From: JANNRR01 sp043736155
Lineage (GTDB): Bacteria > Pseudomonadota > Alphaproteobacteria > Rhodobacterales > Rhodobacteraceae
Direction: 5' to 3'
Assembly: GCA_043736155.1 (NCBI GenBank)
Contig: JAYTDA010000037.1
Coordinates: forward strand, 7,913 to 71,912
DNA: 64,000 bases
In this document: positions 53,857 to 62,740 of the stretch, one piece after another
Position numbering within the stretch: position 1 is the stretch's first letter
Layout of the letters: every line of letters begins with the position of its first letter
Position numbers and translations under genes: made by a program
The notes under the pieces: generated by a model
Told to the model about the DNA's origin: nothing
What the model saw: the letters and a program-made list of their open reading frames with translations, nothing else
The model's database searches: none

Positions 53857-53941
53857 GCCCGGCGCGCTGAAGCGCTTGAGTCCGGGCAAGGACGTGCGGG
53901 GGTGTTTTGGTCACTTCCTGCTTTGCCTTGCCTTGGCAGCT

Positions 53942-54262
53942 TTACCCGGCAACCTCCAGATCCACCACGAATATCCCCTTGATCCCGCCAAGGCAGCTGG
54001 CCACCAGCACCCCCCCGGCGGTCACATGGTCGGGATGGGTTTCATAGGCCAGATGGGCGGCGCGGTCGGTGAAGCTGATGACAAAGCCGTAGCTGTAGCC
54101 CGGCGACAGCCCCTCATAATCGCGGTTGGGGCCATGGGCAAAATCCAGCATCCCCGGCACCTTGGCCATCAACCCCTGCAACAGCGCCATGGCCTGGGCC
54201 GCCGCCGCCCCCGCCTCTGGCTTCACTTGCAGAATAACGCAATGTTTCAGCATCTTGCCCAC
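53942..54262 (-). CDS. Dabb-domain (stress-responsive alpha/beta barrel) protein
   Basis: A 106-residue dimeric alpha/beta-barrel protein: MLKHCVILQVKPEAGAAAAQ, LDFAHGPNRDYEGLSPGYSY and GFVISFTDRAAHLAYETHPD follow the family. Bacterial members include small enzymes and ligand binders of unclear role. It is the last gene of the operon, 21 bp after the SDR gene. A catalytic or product-handling step in the same pathway is possible. Confidence 0.9.
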   Translation of the reverse strand: MGKMLKHCVILQVKPEAGAAAAQAMALLQGLMAKVPGMLDFAHGPNRDYEGLSPGYSYGFVISFTDRAAHLAYETHPDHVTAGGVLVASCLGGIKGIFVVDLEVAG

Positions 54263-54283
54263 CCTTTTGAATGTACCTTGCGA

Positions 54284-55036
54284 TCAAAGCCGCGCAATCG
54301 ACAGCCCGCCATCCACCGGCACCACGGCCCCGGTGGCAAAGGCCATCTGCCCCATGACCATCGGCACCACCACCGATCCCACATCCGCCGCCTGCCCCCA
54401 GCGCCCGGCCGGCACCAGACCGCCTTCGATCAGCGCACTATAGCGGTCGCGCACCCCGGCGGTCATCCCGGTTTCCACCATGCCGGGGCGCAGTTCAAAG
54501 ACGCCGATGCCATAGGGGGCCAACCGGGTGGCAAACAGGCTGGCCATCATCGACGCCGCCGCCTTGGATACGCAATATTCCGCCCGCTCCACCGACACCA
54601 TCGCGGCGGACACCGAGGTGATGAACACCATCGACCGGTAATCGCCGTCGCGCACCAGCATCCGCCGCGCCACCGCCTGTGCCAGAAAGAAACCGCCGCG
54701 CAGATTGATATCCAGCACCAGATCAAAGGCTTCGGGCGACACTTCCAGCATGTCACCGCGCCGCACTGCCGGAATACCGGCGTTGGAGATCAGGCTGGTA
54801 ATCGGCCCGATCTCGGCTTCAACTGCATTCAAAAGACCGTCTATCCCATTGATATTGCGCAAATCATGGCGAAAATAGCGTGCGCCGCCACCAATCGCGC
54901 TCAACGCCTCGACCACCACCGGGCTGTCAGCAGGCACATCGGCTGCCAGGGCGACGCGAAACCCCAACGGGGCCAGCGCCAGCGCCACCCCCAGCCCGAT
55001 CCCCTGCTGCCCGCCGGTAATCAGTGCCACCTTCAT
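54284..55036 (-). CDS. Short-chain dehydrogenase/reductase
   Basis: A 250-residue NAD(P)-dependent oxidoreductase. The cofactor motif is ITGGQQGIGLGVALAL, followed by LISNAGIP, and the active site is SVSAAMVSVERAEYCVSKAA with Tyr-x-x-x-Lys. ATG 55034-55036 overlaps the GMC gene stop by 4 bp. It is annotated in relatives as a 3-ketoacyl-ACP reductase-like protein, but in this operon oxidation or reduction of the GMC product is more likely. Confidence 0.93.
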   Translation of the reverse strand: MKVALITGGQQGIGLGVALALAPLGFRVALAADVPADSPVVVEALSAIGGGARYFRHDLRNINGIDGLLNAVEAEIGPITSLISNAGIPAVRRGDMLEVSPEAFDLVLDINLRGGFFLAQAVARRMLVRDGDYRSMVFITSVSAAMVSVERAEYCVSKAAASMMASLFATRLAPYGIGVFELRPGMVETGMTAGVRDRYSALIEGGLVPAGRWGQAADVGSVVVPMVMGQMAFATGAVVPVDGGLSIARL

Positions 55037-56544
55037 GGTGCAGCCTCCGAGATGTGGCCTTGCGTGATATGGGCCGCTGTGCGCAAGGCCAAAGCTGCGA
55101 TGGTCAAAGCCGGGTTGACAGCGGCAGAGGTCGGCAGCACCGAAGCATCGACGATAAACAGGTTTTCCAGCTGATGGCTGCGGCAATGGGCATTCACCAC
55201 CGAGGTCGCCGGGTTCTGCCCCATCCGCGCCGTGCCGCATTGATGCGAGGGGGTGCGGCGGTCGAACGCCTTGCTCAGCAGCACCGGGTAACCCGCGCGG
55301 CGCAGCAGCGCTTTCAGCCGCGCTACCAGCGCCAGATGGGCATCCCAGTTCGACCTGCGCCAATCCAGCACGATCTGCCCATCCTTCAGCGTCACCCGGC
55401 TGTCCGGGTTGGGCAGGTCCTCGCTCATCGCCAACAGGTCGATGGAGTGGCGCGCCACCCAGGCCGCCAGCGCCCGCGGCATCGGGGTATCGGATGCCAG
55501 GATCGGGCCGGAGATTTTGCCCAACAACTGAATATTGCCAAGCGGTTCGCCATCCGGCCCCCCGGTCAAGTAGTAGTCATTGACCATCAGGGTTTTCTGA
55601 TAGACCGAGCGGTTGGTGCGCAGCGGATGCAGTGCCAGCACCGCCGACAGATTGTGGTTCATGAAATTGCGGCCAACCTGATCCGATCCGTTGGCCAGCC
55701 CGGTCGGGTGCGCCGCATCGGCGGACCCAAGCAGCAGCACCGCCGAATTGACCGCCCCCGCCGCCAGCACCACCACTGGCGCCGACAGGCTTTCCGCCAC
55801 CCCGCTGCGGGTAAACTCCACCCGCTCGATCCGGCCCGCCGCAGCCATCAGCCGTGTGACCATCGCCCCGGTGACCAGCGTTACATTGGGATGCTGCAAC
55901 GCGAGGGCAAGCCCGACGCTTTCGGCATCCAGCTTGCCGCTGCCGATGTTCGGATAGGCGTCCCACGGCGTCCGGCCCTGTGCCAGCCAGGTATCGATAT
56001 CCACCCCCAAAGGCAGCGACGCCGGGTGCGCCCCGGCCTTGGTTAACCGCGCCCGCAGATCGGCAATCGCCGGTTCATCGGGAACGGCGGGAAAGTTGTA
56101 GTGCCCGGAATGGGTGGGTTCGCTGGGGTCCTGCCCCAAAGCCCCACGCACCTGATACAGGTCTTCGGCCTTTTGATACCAGGGTTCGATCTCGGCGTAG
56201 CTGATCGGCCAACCTTGGGTAGTGCCCCCCATGTGGCGCAACGGCGAAAAGTCCTCGGCGCGATAACGGATCAGCACGGCGCCGTAAAACTTGGAATTGC
56301 CCCCGGCGTAATAATAGTTGCCGGGGTTGAACGCCGCACCCGCCGCATCCAGCCAAAGCTCCTTTGGCCGGTAATGCCCCCGCCCCCAGATCGCCCGGTC
56401 ATCGCGCGCGTGTACGCTGTTTTCCAGCCGCTGCCCCCGTTCCAGGATAACGATGCGCCGACCCGTCGGGGCCAGGGCAGCCGCCAGCGTCGCACCGCCC
56501 ATGCCGGACCCGATGATGATCACGTCTGGTGCGGCCCGGCTCAT
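55033..56544 (-). CDS. GMC family FAD-dependent oxidoreductase
   Basis: A 503-residue flavoprotein that oxidises an alcohol group. FAD binding: DVIIIGSGMGGATLAAALAP and NPGNYYYAGGNSKFYGAVLI. The C-terminal active-site region has HQCGTARMGQNPATSVVNAH and VDASVLPTSAAVNPALTIAA. It resembles the gluconate/sugar- and cholesterol-type GMC enzymes more than choline dehydrogenase; the substrate is unknown. Overlaps of 4 bp with genes on both sides make it part of a single operon. Confidence 0.92.
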   Translation of the reverse strand: MSRAAPDVIIIGSGMGGATLAAALAPTGRRIVILERGQRLENSVHARDDRAIWGRGHYRPKELWLDAAGAAFNPGNYYYAGGNSKFYGAVLIRYRAEDFSPLRHMGGTTQGWPISYAEIEPWYQKAEDLYQVRGALGQDPSEPTHSGHYNFPAVPDEPAIADLRARLTKAGAHPASLPLGVDIDTWLAQGRTPWDAYPNIGSGKLDAESVGLALALQHPNVTLVTGAMVTRLMAAAGRIERVEFTRSGVAESLSAPVVVLAAGAVNSAVLLLGSADAAHPTGLANGSDQVGRNFMNHNLSAVLALHPLRTNRSVYQKTLMVNDYYLTGGPDGEPLGNIQLLGKISGPILASDTPMPRALAAWVARHSIDLLAMSEDLPNPDSRVTLKDGQIVLDWRRSNWDAHLALVARLKALLRRAGYPVLLSKAFDRRTPSHQCGTARMGQNPATSVVNAHCRSHQLENLFIVDASVLPTSAAVNPALTIAALALRTAAHITQGHISEAAP

Positions 56545-57308
56545 TTCCCCGGAAACTCCGGTTTGCGCTTGGCACGAAAGGCCGCGACCCCTTCGGTGCG
56601 GTCATCGGTGGCGGCGATCATGCCGGACCCCAGTGCCTCGATCGCGGCGGCGCTGTCTTCGCCCACGGCGGCATGGATCATGTATTTCGCCACCTCCGTG
56701 GCACGCGGCGAGGTGCCCAGCAGCCGGGTGGCGATATCCTCGGCAGCACCCAGCGGATCGCTTGCCACCTCTGCCACAAAGCCCAGGGCCAGAGCCCGCT
56801 CAGCGCTCAACCGGCGGCCAAACAGCGCCATTTCCTTCAACACCGGTTCCGGCAACAGCCGCGCCAGCCGCTGGGTGCCGGACCAGCCCGGCACAATCCC
56901 GACCCCGGTTTCCGGCAGCGCCAGCGTGGCCCCGGGTGCCATCACCCGGATGTCGCAGGCGGCGGCCAGTTCCAGCCCGCCGCCAAAGGCCACACCGGTC
57001 AGCACGCCAATGGTGGGCATCGGCAACCGCGCCAGCCGGTCAAAGATGCGGTGGCCACCGCGCACCCAATGGCGGGCAAGATCGCCGGGGGCCAGATCGC
57101 CCCAGGCGTTGATATCGGCCCCGGTGCAAAAGGCCCGCGACCCGGTGGCGGTCACCAGCACCACCCGCACATCGCCCGCCATGTCCAGGGTTTCGCAATG
57201 GACCAGCAACTGCCCCAGCATGACGGGGGTAAAGGCGTTGAGTTTCGTGGGGTTATCCAGCCGCAGTTCGGCAATCGGCCCGCGACGTTCCAGAAACACC
57301 CCGCTCAC
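56541..57308 (-). CDS. Enoyl-CoA hydratase/isomerase family protein
   Basis: A 255-residue crotonase-fold protein. The oxyanion-hole segments are ATGSRAFCTGADINAWGDL and VLTGVAFGGGLELAAACDIR. The usual catalytic Glu position near PETGVGIVPGWSGTQRLARL is present. It acts on a CoA thioester, presumably made by the adjacent CoA-transferase, with which its start overlaps by 4 bp. Confidence 0.93.
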   Translation of the reverse strand: MSGVFLERRGPIAELRLDNPTKLNAFTPVMLGQLLVHCETLDMAGDVRVVLVTATGSRAFCTGADINAWGDLAPGDLARHWVRGGHRIFDRLARLPMPTIGVLTGVAFGGGLELAAACDIRVMAPGATLALPETGVGIVPGWSGTQRLARLLPEPVLKEMALFGRRLSAERALALGFVAEVASDPLGAAEDIATRLLGTSPRATEVAKYMIHAAVGEDSAAAIEALGSGMIAATDDRTEGVAAFRAKRKPEFPGK

Positions 57309-58879
57309 AGGACCAGCCCCATCGGGCCACGACCCAGCAGCGCCAGCGGCATCGCTGTGGCATCGGGTGCCACCTGTACCCGCCCGCCAGAGGCGGCGAT
57401 GATGTCGCGCGCCGGATCGATGCCGGGCATCACCTCGGTTGCCACCAGCCCTTCGGGACGCAGCCGGATCACGCAGCGTTCGGTGACATACAGGATATCC
57501 TGCCCGGTCGCCCGGGCGCGGTTGCCGGAAAAGGTCACATGTTCCACGGCCTCCACCATCTTTGAAAACTTTCCCGGTTTGGTCACTCGTAACGCGCTTT
57601 CCGTCAGCTCCAGCTCTGCCCCCGCCTCGAAGTAACCGGAAAATACCAGTTTGCGGGCATGGGCGGTGATATCGACAAAGCCGCCGCAGCCGGCAGTCAG
57701 ATAGGGCTTTTTGCCCAGTTTTGACACATTCACATTGCCCATCCGGTCAACTTCCAGAAACGACAGAAACGCCATATCAAAGCCGCCGCCCTGAAAATAG
57801 GTGAACTGGTTGGGCGACGGCATGAACATGTCGGCATTGGCGGCGCAGCCAAAGGCGAAACCGGTCAGGGGCATGCCGCCGACAGCACCCTGTTCGATCG
57901 CCCAGGTCACCGCCTGCGCCTGACCCTCTTCCAGCAGCACACGCGGCACCAAAGCCGAGATGCCAAAGCCCAGATTGGCGGTTTGACCGGCACGCAGTTC
58001 CATCGCGGCACGCCGCGCAATCACCTTGTCTACACTATGCTCTGCCAACTCGAAACTGGCCCATGGCGCAATGACATCGCCCGAAATCGCCGGATCATAC
58101 CGGGTTTCGGTGGTTTGCCGCTGATCCGGGTCCAGCACGATCAGATCAACCAGATGCCCCGGCACCCGCACATCATGCGGGCGCAGCGACCCGGCGGCGG
58201 TCAGGCGTTTGACCTGCGCAATCACCAGCCCGCCATTGACGCGGGCGGCAATCGCCTGATCCAGACCGCCCAAAGTCGCGCCTTCATGTTCATAGGTCAG
58301 ATTGCCGCGTTCATCGGCCGTGGTGGCGCGCAGAATGCAGACATCGGGGGCGATGTTGGGAAAATGCAGCCAGGTGTCGCCGTTGAATTCAGCCCGCGCC
58401 ACGATGGGGCGCGCCGCCGCCGCCGCGTTCATCGCGCAACCCTCGCGGACCGGATCAACAAAGGTATCAAGCCCGACTCGGGTCAACACCCCGGGCCTGC
58501 GCGCTGCCCCATCGCGGTGCATGTCGAACAGAATGCCCGATGGCACGTTATAGGCCGCCACCCGGTTCTCAACCACCATGCGCCAGATTTCCGGCATCGG
58601 CAGGTTGGACGGGCCGGAGGGGTAAGACCCGGCGATCACCCGGTCGATCAGCCCGTCTTGCGCAATATGATCGATGCCCTTGACCCCGTACATGTCACCC
58701 GCCGCAATCGGATGCAGCATGGTCAGCGCCTTTGGCTGGCCCTCGGCGCGAAACCGCGCCCCCAGTGCCGCCAGCACCAGATCGGGGCACCCCAGCGCGG
58801 ATGACGATGACACGGTGACAACGGCCCCGTCCCTGATGCGCCCGACCGCGTTTGCTGCGGTTGTCAGTTTGGAATTCAT
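57305..58879 (-). CDS. Acyl-CoA:acetate/3-ketoacid CoA-transferase (YdiF type)
   Basis: A 524-residue single-chain family I CoA-transferase with alpha and beta halves fused. GAVVTVSSSSALGCPDLVLA is the CoA-binding start, and the glutamate that forms the CoA thioester lies in WAIEQGAVGGMPLTGFAFGC. The start ATG 58877-58879 has a GGGATGG site; an ATG 9 bp upstream is poorly placed. It is the first gene of the five-gene operon and activates a carboxylic acid. Confidence 0.93.
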   Translation of the reverse strand: MNSKLTTAANAVGRIRDGAVVTVSSSSALGCPDLVLAALGARFRAEGQPKALTMLHPIAAGDMYGVKGIDHIAQDGLIDRVIAGSYPSGPSNLPMPEIWRMVVENRVAAYNVPSGILFDMHRDGAARRPGVLTRVGLDTFVDPVREGCAMNAAAAARPIVARAEFNGDTWLHFPNIAPDVCILRATTADERGNLTYEHEGATLGGLDQAIAARVNGGLVIAQVKRLTAAGSLRPHDVRVPGHLVDLIVLDPDQRQTTETRYDPAISGDVIAPWASFELAEHSVDKVIARRAAMELRAGQTANLGFGISALVPRVLLEEGQAQAVTWAIEQGAVGGMPLTGFAFGCAANADMFMPSPNQFTYFQGGGFDMAFLSFLEVDRMGNVNVSKLGKKPYLTAGCGGFVDITAHARKLVFSGYFEAGAELELTESALRVTKPGKFSKMVEAVEHVTFSGNRARATGQDILYVTERCVIRLRPEGLVATEVMPGIDPARDIIAASGGRVQVAPDATAMPLALLGRGPMGLVL

Positions 58880-58895
58880 GCCCGCCATCCCGTTA

Positions 58896-58927
58896 GGAAC
58901 GATCCATAAGTTGTTTTGGAACGTTCC
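58896..58927. promoter_or_regulatory. Two-site operator candidate before the CoA-transferase operon
   Basis: GGAACGATCC (58896-58905) and the perfect palindrome GGAACGTTCC (58918-58927) are 22 bp apart, two helical turns. They lie just upstream of the CoA-transferase start codon on the minus strand. Such pairs suit a TetR- or similar-type repressor. No regulator gene is adjacent. Confidence 0.6.
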
Positions 58928-59273
58928 TATTTGTAGGTTGAGCATGCGAGCCTGTCAATGCATCGCGGAATACACCATCGGCACCTCTGCGGGCCAAGTT
59001 ATGTCCCGCCGCGATGTTCAGGACCCGGCACAGCCTTTGGCGCCTGCTTTGAAGGGGAACGATTGTTGTCAGCCAGTCACCGCTCAGGTCGGCGAATCCT
59101 GGCCGGTTCTTCAACAAACATATGATCCGGTGGCTATTGTTGCAAAATTCAGCACAATCACACCCTACCCCTCACCCAAATTTCGCACCAGCCCAATAGG
59201 CCAACAGCGGAAATTGTGGTAAAAATGGGGGGATTTTGATTCGCTTTATCATCGCTTTTTCAGGAGCAGACCC
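58928..59273. other. Divergent promoter region between the CoA-transferase and RTX genes
   Basis: About 350 bp without a convincing gene. The right part is AT-rich (TTTTGATTCGCTTTATCATC) and leads into the ribosome site CAGGAG before the RTX ATG, so it should contain that gene's promoter. No structured RNA is evident. Confidence 0.5.
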
Positions 59274-62200
59274 ATGGCGGTTTTCAATGGCAACGCAACG
59301 TCGGAGAATTTTCCGGGCGCAATCACCGACGATCTGATCAACGGCAACGGCGGCGATGACACGATCTTTGGTGGCAGCGGCGGGATCGACACGCTGTTTG
59401 GCGGCGACGGCAACGATGTGATCTATGCCGGCACCGACGATGAGGCTTATGGCGGCCTCGGCGATGACATCATCGGTGTCTCCGGCGACCAGCCCGCCGT
59501 GCTGGACGGCGGTGCCGGGGCTGGTGACATTTTGCGGTTCGAAAGCAGCTATGACATCACAGGGATCGCCCTGACCGGCTTTGAGCAGTTGAACCTCAAC
59601 GGCAATGCCCAGATGACGGCATCGCAGCTGAACTCTTTCGCGCTGGTGTCGGGCTATGCCTCGAACTACACCTCGGCCCAAATGGCCCTGACCCAGGGCG
59701 GCACAGCGGCGGTGAACCTGGATGCGTCGCTGACCACCCAATTCTACCTGACCGGGTCCGAGGATGCCGACATTCTCAGCTTCAACACCACCTATGCCGG
59801 AATCCTGTATGTCTATGCCGGGCGTGGCAATGACGACATTACCGCGGCAGCAGGCAATGACAGCCTGCGCGGTGAAGACGGCAACGACACCCTGTCGGGG
59901 CTGGATGGCACCGATTCCCTCGATGGCGGCATCGGTGCAGACCAACTGTTCGGCGGCAACGGCAATGACACGCTGATCGGCAGCACCGGCGACGCGATCT
60001 TTGGTGGTGCAGGCGATGACCTGATTTCGATCACTGGCGACTTTCCCGTCACCATCCATGGCGGGGCCAATCTGGATACCCTGCGGGTGGAAAGCAGCTA
60101 TGACCTTTCCAGCGCAACCCTGATCGGCATCGAACGGTTGAACCTGAACGGCGATGTGCGTCTGGCGCTGACGCAACTGGGCAGCTTTGCGCTGGTGTCA
60201 GGCTATGCGTCGAACTACACCACCGGACAGGTCACACTGACCGAAGGCGGTACGGCAACCGTCAACCTGTCGGCAACCATGACCCAGTATTTCTACCTGA
60301 CCGGATCGTCCGAAGCGGACACCATCACCTTTGGTCCGGCCTATACCTCGACCATCTATGCCTATGCCGGGTCCGGCAATGACAGCATCACCGCTGCATC
60401 GGGTGCCGACAGCCTGCGCGGCGACAATGGTAATGACACGCTGAACGGGTTGAACGGCAACGACAGTATCGACGGCGGCAACGGCTTCGACAACCTGTTT
60501 GGCGGCAACAACGACGATTACCTGATCCTCAGCATTGGCGATTCCGGCTATGGCGGCAGCGGCAACGACCTGATTTCGGTTGGCGGTAGCTTTCCGGCCC
60601 TGATCGATGGCGGGATCGGGCAGGATACGCTGCGGATTGAAAGCAGCTATGACCTGACGGGTGCCACCATCCTTGGCATCGAACAATTGAACCTGAACGG
60701 CAATGTGTTGATGACGGCGGCGCAACTGGATGGGTTCCTGCGGGTGTCCGGCTATGCCGCCAACTATACCTCGGCCGCGCTGACCCTGACCCAGGGCGGC
60801 ACCGCCGACATCACCCTGCTGTCAACCCTGTCGGCCGGGTTCTCGCTGCAGGGTTCGGCACAGGCCGACATCCTGACCTTTATTCCCGCCTATGTCAGCG
60901 CCATTACGCTTAATGCCGGGTCCGGCGATGACAGCATCACCGCCGCATCGGGGGCCGACAGCCTGCGCGGCGATGATGGCAATGACACGCTGAACGGAAT
61001 GAACGGCAATGACAGCATCGATGGCGGCAACGGCATTGATTCGCTGTACGGCGGCGGCAACAACGACTATCTGATCGCCCGGATCCAGGACGGTGTCTAT
61101 GGCGGCACCGGCGACGACCTGATCTCGGTGCAAAGCGATCTGCCCGCAGTGCTGGATGGCGGCATTGGCAATGACATCCTGCGGTTTGAAAGCAGCTACG
61201 ACATTTCGGGTGCCACACTCGTCGGCATCGAACAGGCCAACCTGAACGGCAATGTGCAGATGACGGCAACGCAACTGGACCAGTTCTTGCTGATTTCCGG
61301 CTATGGTCCGGGCTATACGTCGGCAACACTGTCCCTGACCCAGGGTGGCACCGCCAATGTGACGCTGGATTCGATTATGTCAGTGTCTTTCACCCTGAAT
61401 GGATCGACCATCGGCGACAACATCACCTTTGCCCCTGCTGGTTTGCAGCAGATCATCGTGAATGCCGGTGCCGGCGACGATTCGATCTTTGCCGCCGCAG
61501 GCAATGACAGCCTGCGCGGTGACGGCGGCAACGATACGTTGCGCGGCGGCAGCGGCAATGATTCGCTGGATGGCGGGCTGGGAATCGATTCGCTGGATGG
61601 CGGCATCGGCAACGATTTCATCACCGTCCGGTCGGGCGACCGCGCCTATGGCGGATCGAATGATGACCTGATCTCGGTTACGGAAAGCCTGCCGGCGGTG
61701 ATCGACGGCGGCACCGGACAGGATACCTTGCGGCTGGAAAGCAGCTACGACATTTCCGGTGCCACCATCACCGGGGTGGATCAGGTGAACCTGAACGGTC
61801 AGGTATTCATGACAGCGACGCAACTGGGCAGTTTCGGCACGGTGGCAGGCTATTCCGCAGCCTACACCTCGGCACAGGTCCGCCTGACCGCCGGTGGAAC
61901 CGCCGTGGTCAACCTGTCAGCAACCCTGACCGTCGGCTTTACCATGACCGGGTCAGCCCAGGACGACAACATCAAGTTCAACGCAAGCTATTTTGGCGCA
62001 ATCTCGACCTATGCCGGGTTTGGCAATGACAGCCTCACCAGCGGATCGGGCAATGACTATCTGCGCGGCGAACAGGGCAATGACACCCTGTCAGGTTTCA
62101 ACGGCAATGACACGATGGAGGGGGGGGCCGGGGCAGACCTGCTGATCGGCGGCACCGGCATTGACACGCTGTATGGCGGAACCGGGCGCGACATCTATCA

Positions 62201-62504
62201 ATTCGCCACAACCACCGCCTCTCCGGGGGCAAGCCCTGACCGCATCATGGACTTTGAGGCGGCGGGGGTGGGCCTGGGGGACCGGATCGATGTGGCGCTG
62301 ATCGACGCCGATGGCGGCCTGGGCGCACAGGACAGTTTTGTGTTCGGCTCGGTTGCGCTGGCGGGGCTGTCGCTGATCGACTCGGGCACCGATACGCTGG
62401 TGCAGCTGAACACCGACAACGATGCCGCCTTCGAGGTGGTGATCACCATTCAGGATGGTGCGGTGCTGGCGGCGGCCTATACAATCGACGACTTCATCCT
62501 GTAA
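59274..62504 (+). CDS. RTX calcium-binding protein with five 183-residue repeats
   Basis: A 1076-residue RTX protein starting MAVFNGNATSENFPGAITDD. Five tandem units recur every 549 bp, marked by ESSYDI(T/S)GA, LNLNGNVQMTATQL, GYASNYTSAQ and GNDSLRGDDGNDTLNG. Each combines RTX nonapeptides with a beta-strand module. The C-terminal export signal covers residues ~960-1076 (DIYQFATTTASPGASPDRIM, ending IDDFIL). It should be exported by a type I system and fold with calcium outside. No catalytic domain is visible. The start has a CAGGAG site. Divergent from the CoA-transferase operon. Confidence 0.95.
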   Translation: MAVFNGNATSENFPGAITDDLINGNGGDDTIFGGSGGIDTLFGGDGNDVIYAGTDDEAYGGLGDDIIGVSGDQPAVLDGGAGAGDILRFESSYDITGIALTGFEQLNLNGNAQMTASQLNSFALVSGYASNYTSAQMALTQGGTAAVNLDASLTTQFYLTGSEDADILSFNTTYAGILYVYAGRGNDDITAAAGNDSLRGEDGNDTLSGLDGTDSLDGGIGADQLFGGNGNDTLIGSTGDAIFGGAGDDLISITGDFPVTIHGGANLDTLRVESSYDLSSATLIGIERLNLNGDVRLALTQLGSFALVSGYASNYTTGQVTLTEGGTATVNLSATMTQYFYLTGSSEADTITFGPAYTSTIYAYAGSGNDSITAASGADSLRGDNGNDTLNGLNGNDSIDGGNGFDNLFGGNNDDYLILSIGDSGYGGSGNDLISVGGSFPALIDGGIGQDTLRIESSYDLTGATILGIEQLNLNGNVLMTAAQLDGFLRVSGYAANYTSAALTLTQGGTADITLLSTLSAGFSLQGSAQADILTFIPAYVSAITLNAGSGDDSITAASGADSLRGDDGNDTLNGMNGNDSIDGGNGIDSLYGGGNNDYLIARIQDGVYGGTGDDLISVQSDLPAVLDGGIGNDILRFESSYDISGATLVGIEQANLNGNVQMTATQLDQFLLISGYGPGYTSATLSLTQGGTANVTLDSIMSVSFTLNGSTIGDNITFAPAGLQQIIVNAGAGDDSIFAAAGNDSLRGDGGNDTLRGGSGNDSLDGGLGIDSLDGGIGNDFITVRSGDRAYGGSNDDLISVTESLPAVIDGGTGQDTLRLESSYDISGATITGVDQVNLNGQVFMTATQLGSFGTVAGYSAAYTSAQVRLTAGGTAVVNLSATLTVGFTMTGSAQDDNIKFNASYFGAISTYAGFGNDSLTSGSGNDYLRGEQGNDTLSGFNGNDTMEGGAGADLLIGGTGIDTLYGGTGRDIYQFATTTASPGASPDRIMDFEAAGVGLGDRIDVALIDADGGLGAQDSFVFGSVALAGLSLIDSGTDTLVQLNTDNDAAFEVVITIQDGAVLAAAYTIDDFIL

Positions 62505-62513
62505 CCGTAGTGG

Positions 62514-62541
62514 GGAATGGCGGCCCGGTGGCGGCCATTCC
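62514..62541 (+). terminator. Hairpin downstream of the second RTX gene
   Basis: GGAATGGC (62514-62521) pairs with GCCATTCC (62534-62541) 10 bp after the RTX stop codon; a weak TCCGTTTC follows. It probably ends the RTX transcript, though the T-tract is poor. Confidence 0.55.
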
Positions 62542-62646
62542 TCCGTTTCAGGGCTGGGGGTTGGTCAGCGCTGTTTGGCGGCCACGGGCGGTCCTGCGCC
62601 GAAGCGGTGGCTGACACCCTGCCCGGTCATCTGGCGGCAAGGAACA

Positions 62647-62721
62647 TGGTGGGTGATAAGGGATTTGAACCCCTGACATCTTCGATGTGAACGAAGCGCT
62701 CTACCACTGAGCTAATCACCC
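62647..62721 (-). tRNA. tRNA-Val (anticodon CAC)
   Basis: On the minus strand the 75-nt sequence folds into a complete cloverleaf. The acceptor is GGGTGAT/ATCACCC, the D arm GCTCAGTGGTAGAGC, and the anticodon stem CTTCG/CGAAG with loop TTCACAT. The T arm contains GGTTCAAAT. The 3' CCA is encoded. The anticodon CAC reads the GUG valine codon. It lies 19 bp beyond the HU-like gene, the usual neighbourhood in Rhodobacterales. Confidence 0.96.
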
Positions 62722-62740
62722 GCCGGCGGGGGTGATACCC

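Noticed and set aside
58893..59117. 74-codon minus-strand frame in the CoA-transferase/RTX gap
   Set aside because: It has no ribosome site or recognisable similarity, and overlaps the operator candidate region.
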